A DNA stretch of 64,000 nucleotides. It comes from JAKASV01 sp963754845. Its GTDB lineage: Bacteria; Babelota; Babeliae; Babelales; Vermiphilaceae. The notes beneath the pieces are model-generated. The model saw nothing but the letters and a program-made list of their open reading frames with translations. It was not told the DNA's origin and did not search any database. Within the stretch, counting starts at the first letter, position 1. Every line of letters starts with the position of its first letter. The translations under genes and the position numbers were made by a program. Of this stretch, positions 45,424 through 54,380 are shown one piece after another. The stretch lies in the NCBI GenBank assembly GCA_963754845.1, contig CAVWHE010000001.1, forward strand, positions 186,001 through 250,000. Direction: 5' to 3'.

Positions 45424-46206
45424 TCATGAAGGCAAAGATGTCGCCCGTGGGCGCGTGAAAGAGTACCCACGACGTGCGGGGGGGGCACCGTCATTATTTC
45501 CACGCCGGTAGAGGGATAGTAATGCCTCGCGCAAACCTCTGCGATGAACACGGGCGCAGAAATTCATTGTCGGTAGGACGGCGAAATTTTTAACTGCGTT
45601 GGAAAGCATGAGCCTGCCCGCGCATCGTAGTGCGCATGCAAGAAAGGGATGTTCGCGAAACCTTGGGTGCGCACCAATGTTGATTTTTTTGGCAACGGCA
45701 TTGCTTATGGCATCGCACAAAAGATCGGTTGTAGCGTGAGTACAGGCGCTCCAGGCAAAACGTCTTCTATCGATGTGTACTGGGTGTGCGTCGGCAACGT
45801 CGGGATCGCTGGTAAGGAGATCAAAAAACGGCGGATTTTCGCTTTTATAGCAGCGACGGATGCGTCTTTCTCGTCCCAATCTGTAATCAACAAAGCGGCT
45901 ATCGCCGTAAGCACTGCCAAGCCACTCAAAAGCCCTCAGGGCATAGAACCATTTGTCATAGTTCGCCGGGAAAAGGTACTCGAAAACTGTGTTGATGGCA
46001 AGGTCAAACGCAAAGGTCTTCGGCTTGCCGAAGAGGCAATCGGCACCTTTGCCGAGCGTGCGCTGCGCAGCCCGCGCGACGCGCGCAACGACTGTCGTGC
46101 CCTCATGCCCGCGATCTCCGAATGCAACGGGGTGTCCACGTCTGTCTGTGCTGCTGAGCGCGCTGCCGACATAGAAGACAAAGAGCGCAAGAATCATTTT
46201 TCTCAT
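45424..46206 (-). CDS. Exported protein of unknown function
   Basis: Unknown protein of 260 aa from ATG 46206 with GGAGG upstream; the open frame is longer but the ribosome site decides. A signal peptide covers residues 1-20 (MILALFVFYVGSALSS). The body is rich in Arg, Ala and aromatic residues with several cysteines (CTHATTDLLC, CALRC) and looks helical. The last 40 residues are basic. I recognise no family. It lies between two PLP-dependent desulfurase-type enzymes on the same strand, 60 bp after sufS, but nothing in its sequence ties it to sulfur metabolism. Confidence 0.62.
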   Translation of the reverse strand: MRKMILALFVFYVGSALSSTDRRGHPVAFGDRGHEGTTVVARVARAAQRTLGKGADCLFGKPKTFAFDLAINTVFEYLFPANYDKWFYALRAFEWLGSAYGDSRFVDYRLGRERRIRRCYKSENPPFFDLLTSDPDVADAHPVHIDRRRFAWSACTHATTDLLCDAISNAVAKKINIGAHPRFREHPFLACALRCAGRLMLSNAVKNFAVLPTMNFCARVHRRGLREALLSLYRRGNNDGAPPARRGYSFTRPRATSLPS

Positions 46207-46265
46207 GGTTCCTCCATCTTTCGTTCTTCTGGCGAAGAACATGTTCATAACAATGGCGCATAGAA

Positions 46266-47486
46266 TTAGTCAAAAATTTTTTCCAAACTCACAAGGAGCG
46301 TGTCGATATCCTCGGATGTTGTAAATGCGTGGGTACTCACGCGCACCGACGGTCCCACACCGAGCGCCGCCGCCAGTGGTTGCGCGCAGTGAAATCCTGC
46401 CCGGACACATATGCCAAACGTATCACAGTGTGCCGCAACGTCATGGGGATGTACACCGGCAACGTTGAAGCTCACAATATGGCCACTATTTTTCAACTGT
46501 TCAACAGGTCCGTGGACGACGATTTTTTTGGTGTCGCACAGTCCCTCAATGAGACGCGCACAGAGGCGAGCTTCGTGGGCACGCAGCGCAACAAAATCAA
46601 CATTGGCACGCACGTAGGCGAGGGCGGCAGCCAAACCAACAGCGTCGGCCACCGGCGGCGTCCCTGCCTCAAATTTATGGGGGGCCTTGAGCCAGGTTGC
46701 ATCGTGTCTTCCGACACTTTCAAGCATACCACCGCCATAGAACGCTGGTTCCATGCATTCATGGAGGGAGCGTTCTATGAAGAGAACGCCTATCCCGAGG
46801 GGACCGAACACTTTGTGGCCCGAAAAAACCAAAAAATCGCAGCCGAGTGTACGAACATTGACGTCCTCGTGACCCACCGATTGGGCAGCATCGACGAGGA
46901 CTTTGGCCCCGACTTCGTGCGCAGCCTCTATGATGCGTGCGACATCAACGCGCGTTCCCAGCGCGTTCGAAACATGTGTTACGGCAACGAGCTTAGTTTT
47001 CGGCGACAAGACCGCACAAAAGTCATCCATAGCCACGGTTCCATCGTTGTTGACGCCAACGACGAAAAACTCGGCACCGCATCGCCGAGCGCACTCTTGC
47101 CATGGCACAAAATTTGAATGGTGTTCAAGCGCGGTTACGACGATCTGATCGCCGCGTCGAACGTGAGCACGCGCCAACGATGCTGCCACGGCATTAATGC
47201 CCTCGGTTGCTCCGCGTGTAAAAACTATTTCATGCGCGTCGGCTCCCATGAAGGCCGCAACGTCAGCGCGCGCCTTTTCGTAGAGCGCTGTCGTTTCTTC
47301 GGCAAGCGCGTAAATGCCGCGGTGAACGTTGGCCGCATGAAATGTATAAAACGCAACAAGAACATCAATGACAGCGTGCGGCTTGGGCGTGGTCGCCGCG
47401 TTGTCGAGATACACAAGAGCGTATCCGTGTGCGGCGGACTTTGCTAGAAGTGGAAAATTATCCCGTAGGGCACTACCCAACGACAT
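46266..47486 (-). CDS. sufS: Cysteine desulfurase SufS
   Basis: PLP-dependent desulfurase of 406 aa that removes sulfur from cysteine for Fe-S cluster assembly (group II, SufS/CsdA type). YLDNAATTPKP at the N-terminus, the ALEHHSNFVPWQ block, the PLP-lysine segment FSGHKVFGPLGIG and the catalytic cysteine in RAGFHCAQPL are all present. No sufBCD, sufU or sufE lies next to it, so the cluster-building partners must be elsewhere. Start: ATG 47486 fits the family N-terminus (MSLGSALRDNFPLL); a TTG five codons upstream is possible but unlikely. The region upstream holds no other gene. Confidence 0.93.
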   Translation of the reverse strand: MSLGSALRDNFPLLAKSAAHGYALVYLDNAATTPKPHAVIDVLVAFYTFHAANVHRGIYALAEETTALYEKARADVAAFMGADAHEIVFTRGATEGINAVAASLARAHVRRGDQIVVTALEHHSNFVPWQECARRCGAEFFVVGVNNDGTVAMDDFCAVLSPKTKLVAVTHVSNALGTRVDVARIIEAAHEVGAKVLVDAAQSVGHEDVNVRTLGCDFLVFSGHKVFGPLGIGVLFIERSLHECMEPAFYGGGMLESVGRHDATWLKAPHKFEAGTPPVADAVGLAAALAYVRANVDFVALRAHEARLCARLIEGLCDTKKIVVHGPVEQLKNSGHIVSFNVAGVHPHDVAAHCDTFGICVRAGFHCAQPLAAALGVGPSVRVSTHAFTTSEDIDTLLVSLEKIFD

Positions 47487-47798
47487 GATGGAACACAACA
47501 AACATCACATTGCTCCGTGATTATATAATACAAAGGTGATGGCCTCGCGTACGGTAATGTACGCACATAAACGACACATTTGAGAAACATTCTAGCACAA
47601 AAAAACAATCACGAAAGTGCCCCCCGCGGGGGCAGGTGAGGGAAATATCGCCGGCACCAGCTTTTGTGGTACTGTAGCTTCGTTTTTTGAAAGCCCACAC
47701 ACAAAAGTAGCGAAAGTAGAAAAACCGTGTTACGATTGCAGGCGTTTTACAAGGGACATTGTGGTCTAACGCAGGTCAGGATACACGAGGAGCATCGT
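47487..47798. other. Divergent intergenic region between sufS and murA
   Basis: This holds the short hairpin listed at 47618 and otherwise AT-rich sequence. In-frame codons upstream of murA from 47727 lack a ribosome site. No gene is seen. Confidence 0.5.
47618..47634. terminator. Short perfect GC hairpin
   Basis: TGCCCCC-CGC-GGGGGCA. It lies between two divergent genes, so a role in ending transcription of either is unlikely. It may act in the leader of the murA transcript. Confidence 0.3.
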
Positions 47799-49136
47799 AT
47801 GACCGAGGACCGTATCATTGTAGAGCCATCACCAGAACTCCGAGGAACTGTTGATCTTGCCGGTGCCAAAAATGCCGTTCTTGTCATCATGGCATCGCTC
47901 ATTTTGACCGAAGGTACGTCGGTACTCATGAACGTTCCGTCATCGGATGACGTCTGGTGCATGATAAGCGTGCTTGAAGGCCTCGGCGCCAGCGTTCGCT
48001 TTCGTCCCGAGGAACACCTTCTTGAGGTTGACACACGCCTCATTACAAAAAGCAGCGTGAATGCCGACGTCATGAAGAAAATGCGTGCCTCGATTCTCGT
48101 CATGGGTCCTCTTCTTGCACGCTTTGGACGCGCCGATATTGCATTGCCGGGCGGATGCGTCATCGGTACGCGCCCCATCGACTATCATATCAGCGGCCTG
48201 AGGCGTTTAGGTGTTGACATCACCATCGACGGACAATATCTGACCGCACAAGCAAAGGAGCTGCGCGCCAATAAAATCGTCCTTGAATATCCGAGCGTGG
48301 GGGCAACGGAAAACCTCATGATGGCAGCCACGCTTACACGCGGAACAACGCGCATAATCAATGCTGCACTGGAACCTGAGGTCTTTGATCTCATGAACGT
48401 GCTCAAGGATATGGGTGCTCACATTAACGTTGAGCCACCGGCAACGCTCATTATTGAAGGCGTTGCAGCACTCAAACCTGTAAGACATGCCGTGATTTTC
48501 GACCGACTCGAAGCGGGTTCGCTGCTTCTCGCCGCTGCCATGACCGGCGGTTCTCTCGAGCTGCCTAATGCTCCCGCGTATGCTATGGATATGTTTCTTC
48601 TCAAACTTGAAGAAATGGGACACCGCGTGACGACGGGCTCTAACGGTGTCGGCATTATGCTGGAGGCAACGCGTGAACCTCGCGCTGTTTCATTCAGAAC
48701 GGCGCCTCACCCAGGATTTCCTACCGACCTTCAGGCCCCTATGCTCGCTGCCCAATGCATCGCGGCTGGTACAAGCGTGGTCCATGAGACGGTTTATGAA
48801 AATAGGCTTCTCCACGTTGCTGAGTTGCGTAAGATGGGCGCTCAAATCAAGGTTGACCACAACACGGCGACGGTCATGGGGGTTGACAACCTTTACGGAG
48901 CAAACGTCATAGCAACCGACATTCGCGCTTCATGCGCACTCATGCTTGCAGGACTTGTTGCTCATGGAAGAACGTGCATGTCGGGTGTACACCATCTGGC
49001 ACGGGGCTATGATCAGCTGCCACAGAAGCTTCAAAAACTGGGGGCGCATATCGAATACCAGAGCCAGCGGACGCTTGTCGAAGAGCAGCCATCACACGGT
49101 CAGATTTTAAGCGACAGCTGTGCCGGCGCACCCTAA
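47799..49136 (+). CDS. murA: UDP-N-acetylglucosamine 1-carboxyvinyltransferase
   Basis: First committed enzyme of peptidoglycan synthesis (445 aa), transferring enolpyruvate from PEP to UDP-GlcNAc in the cytoplasm. The catalytic loop ALPGGCVIGTRPID has the active-site Cys at residue 120, so the fosfomycin target is intact. GAKNAVL (Lys24, Asn25) and the ATENLMMAA segment are also typical. Start: ATG 47799 after GAGGAG; the family N-terminus is MTEDRIIVEP. MurA means the cell makes at least peptidoglycan precursors, although no other mur gene is nearby. It converges on ftsH. Confidence 0.95.
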   Translation: MTEDRIIVEPSPELRGTVDLAGAKNAVLVIMASLILTEGTSVLMNVPSSDDVWCMISVLEGLGASVRFRPEEHLLEVDTRLITKSSVNADVMKKMRASILVMGPLLARFGRADIALPGGCVIGTRPIDYHISGLRRLGVDITIDGQYLTAQAKELRANKIVLEYPSVGATENLMMAATLTRGTTRIINAALEPEVFDLMNVLKDMGAHINVEPPATLIIEGVAALKPVRHAVIFDRLEAGSLLLAAAMTGGSLELPNAPAYAMDMFLLKLEEMGHRVTTGSNGVGIMLEATREPRAVSFRTAPHPGFPTDLQAPMLAAQCIAAGTSVVHETVYENRLLHVAELRKMGAQIKVDHNTATVMGVDNLYGANVIATDIRASCALMLAGLVAHGRTCMSGVHHLARGYDQLPQKLQKLGAHIEYQSQRTLVEEQPSHGQILSDSCAGAP

Positions 49137-49197
49137 GAACCCACGAAACCCCGGAATTTACAAAAATCTCGCGCCACGATACAAGGAGTGAGAGGTT

Positions 49198-51018
49198 TTA
49201 TACAAAACGAACTTCACTGCGCGGCTCCATACCCAGAAGCTCGTAAATCTCTCCAGCGTGGAGCGTTTCTTTTTCTAGGAGCTTTTCTGCCAAAAGGTCG
49301 AGTTTAACCCTATACGTTTTCAAAAGATCGAGCGCCTTCGCATAGCTGGTCTCCACCATAGTTTTCACTTCACAGTCGATGCGTTCAGCCGTTTTTTGTG
49401 AGTACGCAAAGGAGCCGTCGTAAATAACCTTGCCAATCTCTGACATGCCGAAGCGGCAGACCATATCGCGCGCTATCGACGTAGCGGCTGCAAAGTCTTT
49501 AACAGCACCCGTCGTCGCTGTTCCAAAGACAACCTCTTCGGCGGCGCGACCACCCATGCACACGAGTATATCGGCTTCGAGTTCTTCCTTGGCAACCATG
49601 AATTTGTCTTTTTCAGGAAACGAATATGTTACACCGAGGGCGTTACCACGTGCAACGATAGTAATTTTGTGAAGCGGATCGGTATGCTCAGGTTGAAGTA
49701 ATGTCATGAGCGCATGGCCTGCCTCGTGATAGGCCGTGACGCGAAGTTCCTCCTTGGACCGCACAATACTTTTAATTTCCTTGCCGAGGACAACTTTGTC
49801 GCGCGCCATCTCAAAATCATTGATAGTAACAAGATCCTGACTGTTCTTGGAAGCCGCTATCGCCGCCTCATTGACAAGGCTTGCCAAATCGGCCCCTGAA
49901 AAACCCGGGGTGCCGCGCGCAAGCACATTCAAGTCGATATCGGGAGCAAGCGGAACGTTGCGCACGTGGAGGTTGAGAATTTTTTGTCGACTTGCCAGGT
50001 CAGGATAAGGAACCATGATGCATCGATCAAACCTTCCAGGCCTCAGAAGGGCTTTATCCAAAACATCCGGACGGTTGGTTGCAGCAAGTACAATGACAGC
50101 ACCTTCCTTGGTCTGGAACCCGTCCATTTCGGTAAGCAGCTGATTGAGCGTTTGCTCGCGCTCGTCATTGCCGCCACCTATGCCGTTACCACGGCGCCCA
50201 CCAACAGCATCAAGCTCATCGATGAATACGATGCTTGGGGCATACTTGCGAGCTTGGGCAAAGAGGTCGCGCACACGGCTCGCTCCAACACCGACAAATA
50301 TTTCGATGAAAGCAGAACCGCTGATGCTAAAAAAGGGGCAACTTGCCTCCCCGGCGACGGCTTTGGCAAGGAGTGTTTTTCCATTGCCGGGCTCACCAAC
50401 AAGAAGAACGCCTCGCGTTATTTTTGCGCCAAGACGACGGTACTTGCCAGGATTTTTTATGAAATCAACGACGTCCCTGAGCTCCTCCTTGGCCTCGGTT
50501 GCCCCGGCAACGGAATCAAAATTTTCTTTAATAGACGAGGGCATGAACATGCGCGCACGACTTTTGCTGAGAGGAAACATGTTGCTGGCGCTGTTTGCAC
50601 CGTTGCGAATTTGTCGCGCAAGATACCAAACAAGGCCAATCACAAACCCCCCAACAAGCGCCAAAAGGAGAATCCAGAGAAAATAGTTGCCCGAGGTGCT
50701 TGAAAAAGTAACGTCGACGGCATGACTTCTGAGGATATCCCACTGATTATAGGTCAAAGGCACAACGGTTTCGAAAAACGCACCATCCCGAAGTTCGCCC
50801 TGAACGTCCTGCCCAGAAACACGAATGCTTTTGACGGCGTTTTCTTCGACCTTGGCCAAAAATTGTGAATAATTAAAAGTATGCACGGGCCGCGTGTACG
50901 GTGTGAGACGGTTCAAAACACCAAGCACAAGCAAAAGCAAAAAGCCGACGATCAAAAAATTTGTGAAATTTTTCGGCCCGCCACGAAAAAACTGGTTGCC
51001 GTTCTTCTTAATTTTCAT
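49198..51018 (-). CDS. ftsH: ATP-dependent zinc metalloprotease FtsH
   Basis: Membrane-anchored AAA+ protease of about 606 aa that degrades misassembled membrane proteins and regulators. Two transmembrane helices (about 20-37 and 113-136) flank a short periplasmic domain. The AAA module has Walker A VGEPGNGKT (family GPPGTGKT, here with Glu and Asn substitutions), Walker B FIDELDAVG and the SRH segment DVLDKALLRPGRFDR. The zinc site HEAGH is near residue 430. Start: the ATG at 51018 is favoured with GGGGT upstream; a GTG two codons earlier is possible. Confidence 0.95.
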   Translation of the reverse strand: MKIKKNGNQFFRGGPKNFTNFLIVGFLLLLVLGVLNRLTPYTRPVHTFNYSQFLAKVEENAVKSIRVSGQDVQGELRDGAFFETVVPLTYNQWDILRSHAVDVTFSSTSGNYFLWILLLALVGGFVIGLVWYLARQIRNGANSASNMFPLSKSRARMFMPSSIKENFDSVAGATEAKEELRDVVDFIKNPGKYRRLGAKITRGVLLVGEPGNGKTLLAKAVAGEASCPFFSISGSAFIEIFVGVGASRVRDLFAQARKYAPSIVFIDELDAVGGRRGNGIGGGNDEREQTLNQLLTEMDGFQTKEGAVIVLAATNRPDVLDKALLRPGRFDRCIMVPYPDLASRQKILNLHVRNVPLAPDIDLNVLARGTPGFSGADLASLVNEAAIAASKNSQDLVTINDFEMARDKVVLGKEIKSIVRSKEELRVTAYHEAGHALMTLLQPEHTDPLHKITIVARGNALGVTYSFPEKDKFMVAKEELEADILVCMGGRAAEEVVFGTATTGAVKDFAAATSIARDMVCRFGMSEIGKVIYDGSFAYSQKTAERIDCEVKTMVETSYAKALDLLKTYRVKLDLLAEKLLEKETLHAGEIYELLGMEPRSEVRFV

Positions 51019-51024
51019 GTTCAC

Positions 51025-51453
51025 TTACCCCACGAGTGTGCAGCCTCACGTCCCCACGCCGCGCGGACAACACTACGAGCACACGATGTTATCATTGTAC
51101 GCATAATTTCGATCCGTCATTATTTCTAATAGAATAGCACGATCTTGACTCCATGGCAAACCAAACTTTGGCTGCCACAGCCATACAAGAACACACGCAG
51201 TATTAGGATAGCATAAAAAAGTATTCATGCGTCCATCGTTTCGATGTGAGTTTGCTATATTTTTGTTCGCTCTAACACGACCGAAGTAAAACTCAAAGAC
51301 AAAAAAATACTTTTTAAAAAATTATCACTTAATAAGCCAATAGTTGTGTTATAAAGCCAATAATCGTGCTATAATTCAGTTGAGAAACTTTTATTTCACA
51401 TGCCAGTCATTGCGCGCAACAAGTATGGATGACAAGCGCGAGGAGGTACCCTC
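51025..51453. other. Divergent AT-rich intergenic region
   Basis: This 429-bp region separates ftsH (minus) from the macro-like lipoprotein (plus). The right part holds the tandem promoter repeat listed separately. The rest is AT-rich with no open frame that looks coding. Confidence 0.5.
51334..51375 (+). promoter_or_regulatory. 20-bp tandem repeat forming duplicated extended -10 promoters
   Basis: Two 20-bp units begin AAGCCAATA (51334 and 51354) and each ends in TGxTATAA. The second makes a full extended -10, TG-C-TATAAT (51367-51375), and the first TG-T-TATAAA. Transcription of the macro-like gene would begin near 51382, 72 nt before the start codon. Confidence 0.5.
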
Positions 51454-53529
51454 ATGGGCAAATTTTTTAAAAAATTAAAAAAGGGTGTTGTGCTAACGTT
51501 CGCGACAGCTTTCTGCATCGTCGGGTGTGCACACGGATTTGCGGGAGCGCGTGGTACTCAGCCACCTATGCCGGAGCCGACATGGATAAGCGGTATCCGT
51601 CATGACGTAAAACCATCGCAGACGTGGTGGCACGGGAGAGATGTGCATGATCTTATAAACCCACGATCAAGCTTCGTCAGGGATCTCATCGGTATGTACG
51701 AAGGAGATTTCAGAACACGGTCGCGATGGTCGCCGGAAAACCCCTTTAATCCCAATAACGTACACAGCCGCACAGGAAGCTGGGTCAGCGATTTTAAAGA
51801 CCGTGACGGCAACTACCGACGAGCAACAATTTTTCAGGGCACATTCGACTGCCAAACGCTCGGCGATCTCAACCGTCGCCTTGTCGCGCGTGGGTCACGT
51901 CCCTTGGCGCAGCGACCCTTTTTCAGCATCATTGTTTACGACCCTTACACACCGTGGCAGTCCGACGTCAACTATCTTCAGGCACTACCAGAGAACAAGG
52001 GTGCAGCATTCCAGCTTGCATCGACTCTTTTTGGACCACTTGAGGGTGGCATCGCCAACCGAGCGGCCGGCATAGGAGACATGTTCCCCCACGCTGCTCA
52101 GGGTGAAGAGGCATCGGTGTCGGCAGCCGGTGCAACGTTCTGGAGGAAATATTGCCTCGGCCGACCTCGCTACCTTCTTTCGGCTTTTGGCGACCGCTTT
52201 AAGGTTATCGACACCCACGGAGGACCGGCGCTTGCGCATGATCAAATCGCTCATTACACCTACCAGCCAGGTGATGAAGAAAAAGTCGCCGTGGCCATTC
52301 ACGATAATATAGCGGTCACGAGCGGTTACGGCGACAGACATGACACTGAACCAGGCGGCAGAGGAAGCGGCGCTCAACAAAGACTTAAGGTATACACACA
52401 CATCGATGCCAAGGGGGATATTGCAGTCGACACAGCCCGAACGCAGATGATTTCGCAGATCCTAACATCGAGTTTTTGTTTAAGAGACTTTAGTATCATT
52501 ACGCCAGGCGCCGTACAAGCATCACGCATGCTTCTAAGGGCACTCTATGAAGCTACTCTCAAAATAGCAGTCCTCTACGCTCGCCCCCGTATATTCCTCA
52601 CGATGGTTGGAGCAAGCGCCTTCGCAAACGACGTTCGTTGGGTCGGCGAGGCCCTGCTGCGCCAACCATTCATTGACACAATCACCAGCAACAACCTTCA
52701 GGTTACTCTCATTTACCACCCATCACCACGCATTGCCAGACGAAACGCTACTGACGACTACGCTTTCTTCGGAAATGCCTTGCGCGTTTTTGATGCCGTC
52801 AATGGGACGCAGTACGCCGACGACCATAACATACTTGAATGCGTCAGACGTTACCTGAACGAAGCATACACGCGGCACAACAACGAACGTGAAATTCATG
52901 AAGCCGCCGCTGACCTCAATGATCTTCTTATGAAAGACGTTATATGGTCAGAGTTACACGGACCACGCACACCCTTTGCGCCAAGCGCGGTGCCTATCGT
53001 TCCCGCTGCCACTCCTATGATTACCCCAACGCGTACACCGGCACCGTCTCCACGCACGCCAGCACGACCGCCAACCGGAATCTTCCGTAGCACCGGTCAT
53101 AGTAGCAACCATGCTCCAGAAACTCGGACCGTACGGCATCCAGCAACAACGCCGTCAAGGAAGCCGACCGTCGTCGCCCCTACTGCTACGTCGAGGGCAG
53201 GCTCCGCGTCATCAAGGACAACCAGACCGACGCGCACGGCAGCACCTCGCGCTGCACACCTCGCTCGCACACCTGCAAAAACATCACCTGCCGGACCACG
53301 AAAAATCGCAGTACCCAGCCGGGTTTCACCGGTCAGAGCTCGGACACACCAACCACTGAAACCATCAGGAGCGGCCACCAAAACCGCGAACACGAGAACA
53401 CCGAACCCACCAGCACGGGCACGTTCGTCAGGAACAGCGCCACACGCCAAAGCGACGACACGTACGGCAGGAGGAAGAGGGGCACGAAGACCTCATCAAC
53501 ACACGCCGCAGCACCATGCAAAACGCTGA
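51454..53529 (+). CDS. Macro-domain-like lipoprotein with basic Pro/Thr-rich tail
   Basis: Protein of 691 aa with AGGAGG before its ATG. The N-terminus ends in the lipobox IVGC (Cys25), so it is a likely lipoprotein. The middle resembles a macrodomain-like superfamily (ADP-ribose-binding or hydrolase folds) known from eukaryotes and some bacteria: ENKGAAFQLAST (181-191) matches its GALFQVASQF block, AAQGEEASVSAAGATFWRKY (214-233) its TQGPACAIA...IYRNY block, and RALYEATLKIAV with IFLTMVGASAFANDVRWV its YEATL and LTLLGGGAFGN blocks. The Gly-Gly-Gly of that loop is GAS here. The last 180 residues are disordered, rich in Pro, Thr, Arg and Ala, with a strong positive charge. ADP-ribose binding or removal is inferred from my recollection of these motifs. 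Confidence 0.66.
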   Translation: MGKFFKKLKKGVVLTFATAFCIVGCAHGFAGARGTQPPMPEPTWISGIRHDVKPSQTWWHGRDVHDLINPRSSFVRDLIGMYEGDFRTRSRWSPENPFNPNNVHSRTGSWVSDFKDRDGNYRRATIFQGTFDCQTLGDLNRRLVARGSRPLAQRPFFSIIVYDPYTPWQSDVNYLQALPENKGAAFQLASTLFGPLEGGIANRAAGIGDMFPHAAQGEEASVSAAGATFWRKYCLGRPRYLLSAFGDRFKVIDTHGGPALAHDQIAHYTYQPGDEEKVAVAIHDNIAVTSGYGDRHDTEPGGRGSGAQQRLKVYTHIDAKGDIAVDTARTQMISQILTSSFCLRDFSIITPGAVQASRMLLRALYEATLKIAVLYARPRIFLTMVGASAFANDVRWVGEALLRQPFIDTITSNNLQVTLIYHPSPRIARRNATDDYAFFGNALRVFDAVNGTQYADDHNILECVRRYLNEAYTRHNNEREIHEAAADLNDLLMKDVIWSELHGPRTPFAPSAVPIVPAATPMITPTRTPAPSPRTPARPPTGIFRSTGHSSNHAPETRTVRHPATTPSRKPTVVAPTATSRAGSASSRTTRPTRTAAPRAAHLARTPAKTSPAGPRKIAVPSRVSPVRARTHQPLKPSGAATKTANTRTPNPPARARSSGTAPHAKATTRTAGGRGARRPHQHTPQHHAKR

Positions 53530-53639
53530 AGATCGTGAAGGACAGACGCATCGCTCGCACTATGAAACTTCATCAAGCCACGCAAAGTCGAGCTGATATG
53601 CGCAAAAATGAGTAAAAATACACAAGGGTATATATGCCG

Positions 53640-53670
53640 AAGCCCGGGGCTTAGTTGTGCACCGGGCTTT
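53640..53670. terminator. Intrinsic terminator between convergent genes
   Basis: AAGCCCGG (53640-53647) pairs with CCGGGCTT (53662-53669) and is followed by TGTTCTT. It lies between the macro-like gene and the convergent NUDIX gene, whose stop codon begins just beyond it. Confidence 0.65.
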
Positions 53671-53674
53671 GTTC

Positions 53675-54115
53675 TTACCAGCCAAACTCGCTATAAAAAA
53701 CGCCCTTGTTCACCATGTCAAAAACATGCCGGTGCGAGGGTATTATATTCATCGGCAGGGCATCGATCCTAAACCAAGCTGCGTTGGAGCACTTGTCAGG
53801 TTCCATGATGCGCGGCTCACCGCTCCACGCCGTTGCCTCCATAAAGAAGCTAATAAACTCTTCATGTTCGCCATCTCTGACATGGAGCGCGTGGACGGTC
53901 GCAAGGTCGGCGCTTGCAATACCGATACCAAGCTCTTCCCAAGCCTCGCGAATCATCGCGTGCGTCACCGATTCGCCCCCGTCGACACTGCCCCCAGCGC
54001 ATGCGTATTTCCCGTTGTGCCACGGCGTATTGCAACGTTGTATGAGAAAAACGCGCCCTCCATCGCGCACAATGAGAGCACAAAAAACGTTCATCTTAAA
54101 GCGTTCGCACGTCAT
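53675..54115 (-). CDS. NUDIX hydrolase
   Basis: Protein of 146 aa with a canonical Nudix box (GGSVDGGESVTHAMIREAWE followed by ELGI): G-x5-E-x7-RE-x2-EE-LG-I. After it FISFFMEATAW and MEPDKCSNAAWFRIDALP follow the usual beta-strand order, and residues 7-30 (KMNVFCALIV, then RVFLIQR) make the first strands. Family members hydrolyse nucleoside diphosphate derivatives such as oxidised dNTPs. The start at ATG 54115 has AAGGA upstream at a fair distance; an ATG at 54094 is an alternative. It is a different subfamily from the NUDIX protein at 17506. Confidence 0.88.
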   Translation of the reverse strand: MTCERFKMNVFCALIVRDGGRVFLIQRCNTPWHNGKYACAGGSVDGGESVTHAMIREAWEELGIGIASADLATVHALHVRDGEHEEFISFFMEATAWSGEPRIMEPDKCSNAAWFRIDALPMNIIPSHRHVFDMVNKGVFYSEFGW

Positions 54116-54380
54116 AGTAAAAAATCCTTGGGAACGAGAAAATAACGGAGAAAACAAGCCCGCCATCAGGCGCGACCTCAATGCCGCTCACCACACAGCA
54201 AAGCTCAGCTAGAATACAAAATTTGTGCGCTGACGTGAAGGACTACCATGATGTCGTCGGGGCAATCGCATCAAAAGCCTGCTCTGAATGACCTGTGAGG
54301 CGTCGGAGGAACGCGCGAGACGCGCGGGATAAATAATTTTTGTGTGATGGGGTAGACTGAATAAAGGAGATTTTTAAGCG

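Noticed and set aside
53097..53450. Minus-strand open frame of 117 codons, and other opposite-strand frames in the tail of the macro-like gene
   Set aside because: Shadow of the high-GC low-complexity tail; the plus-strand gene has the signal peptide, ribosome site and terminator.
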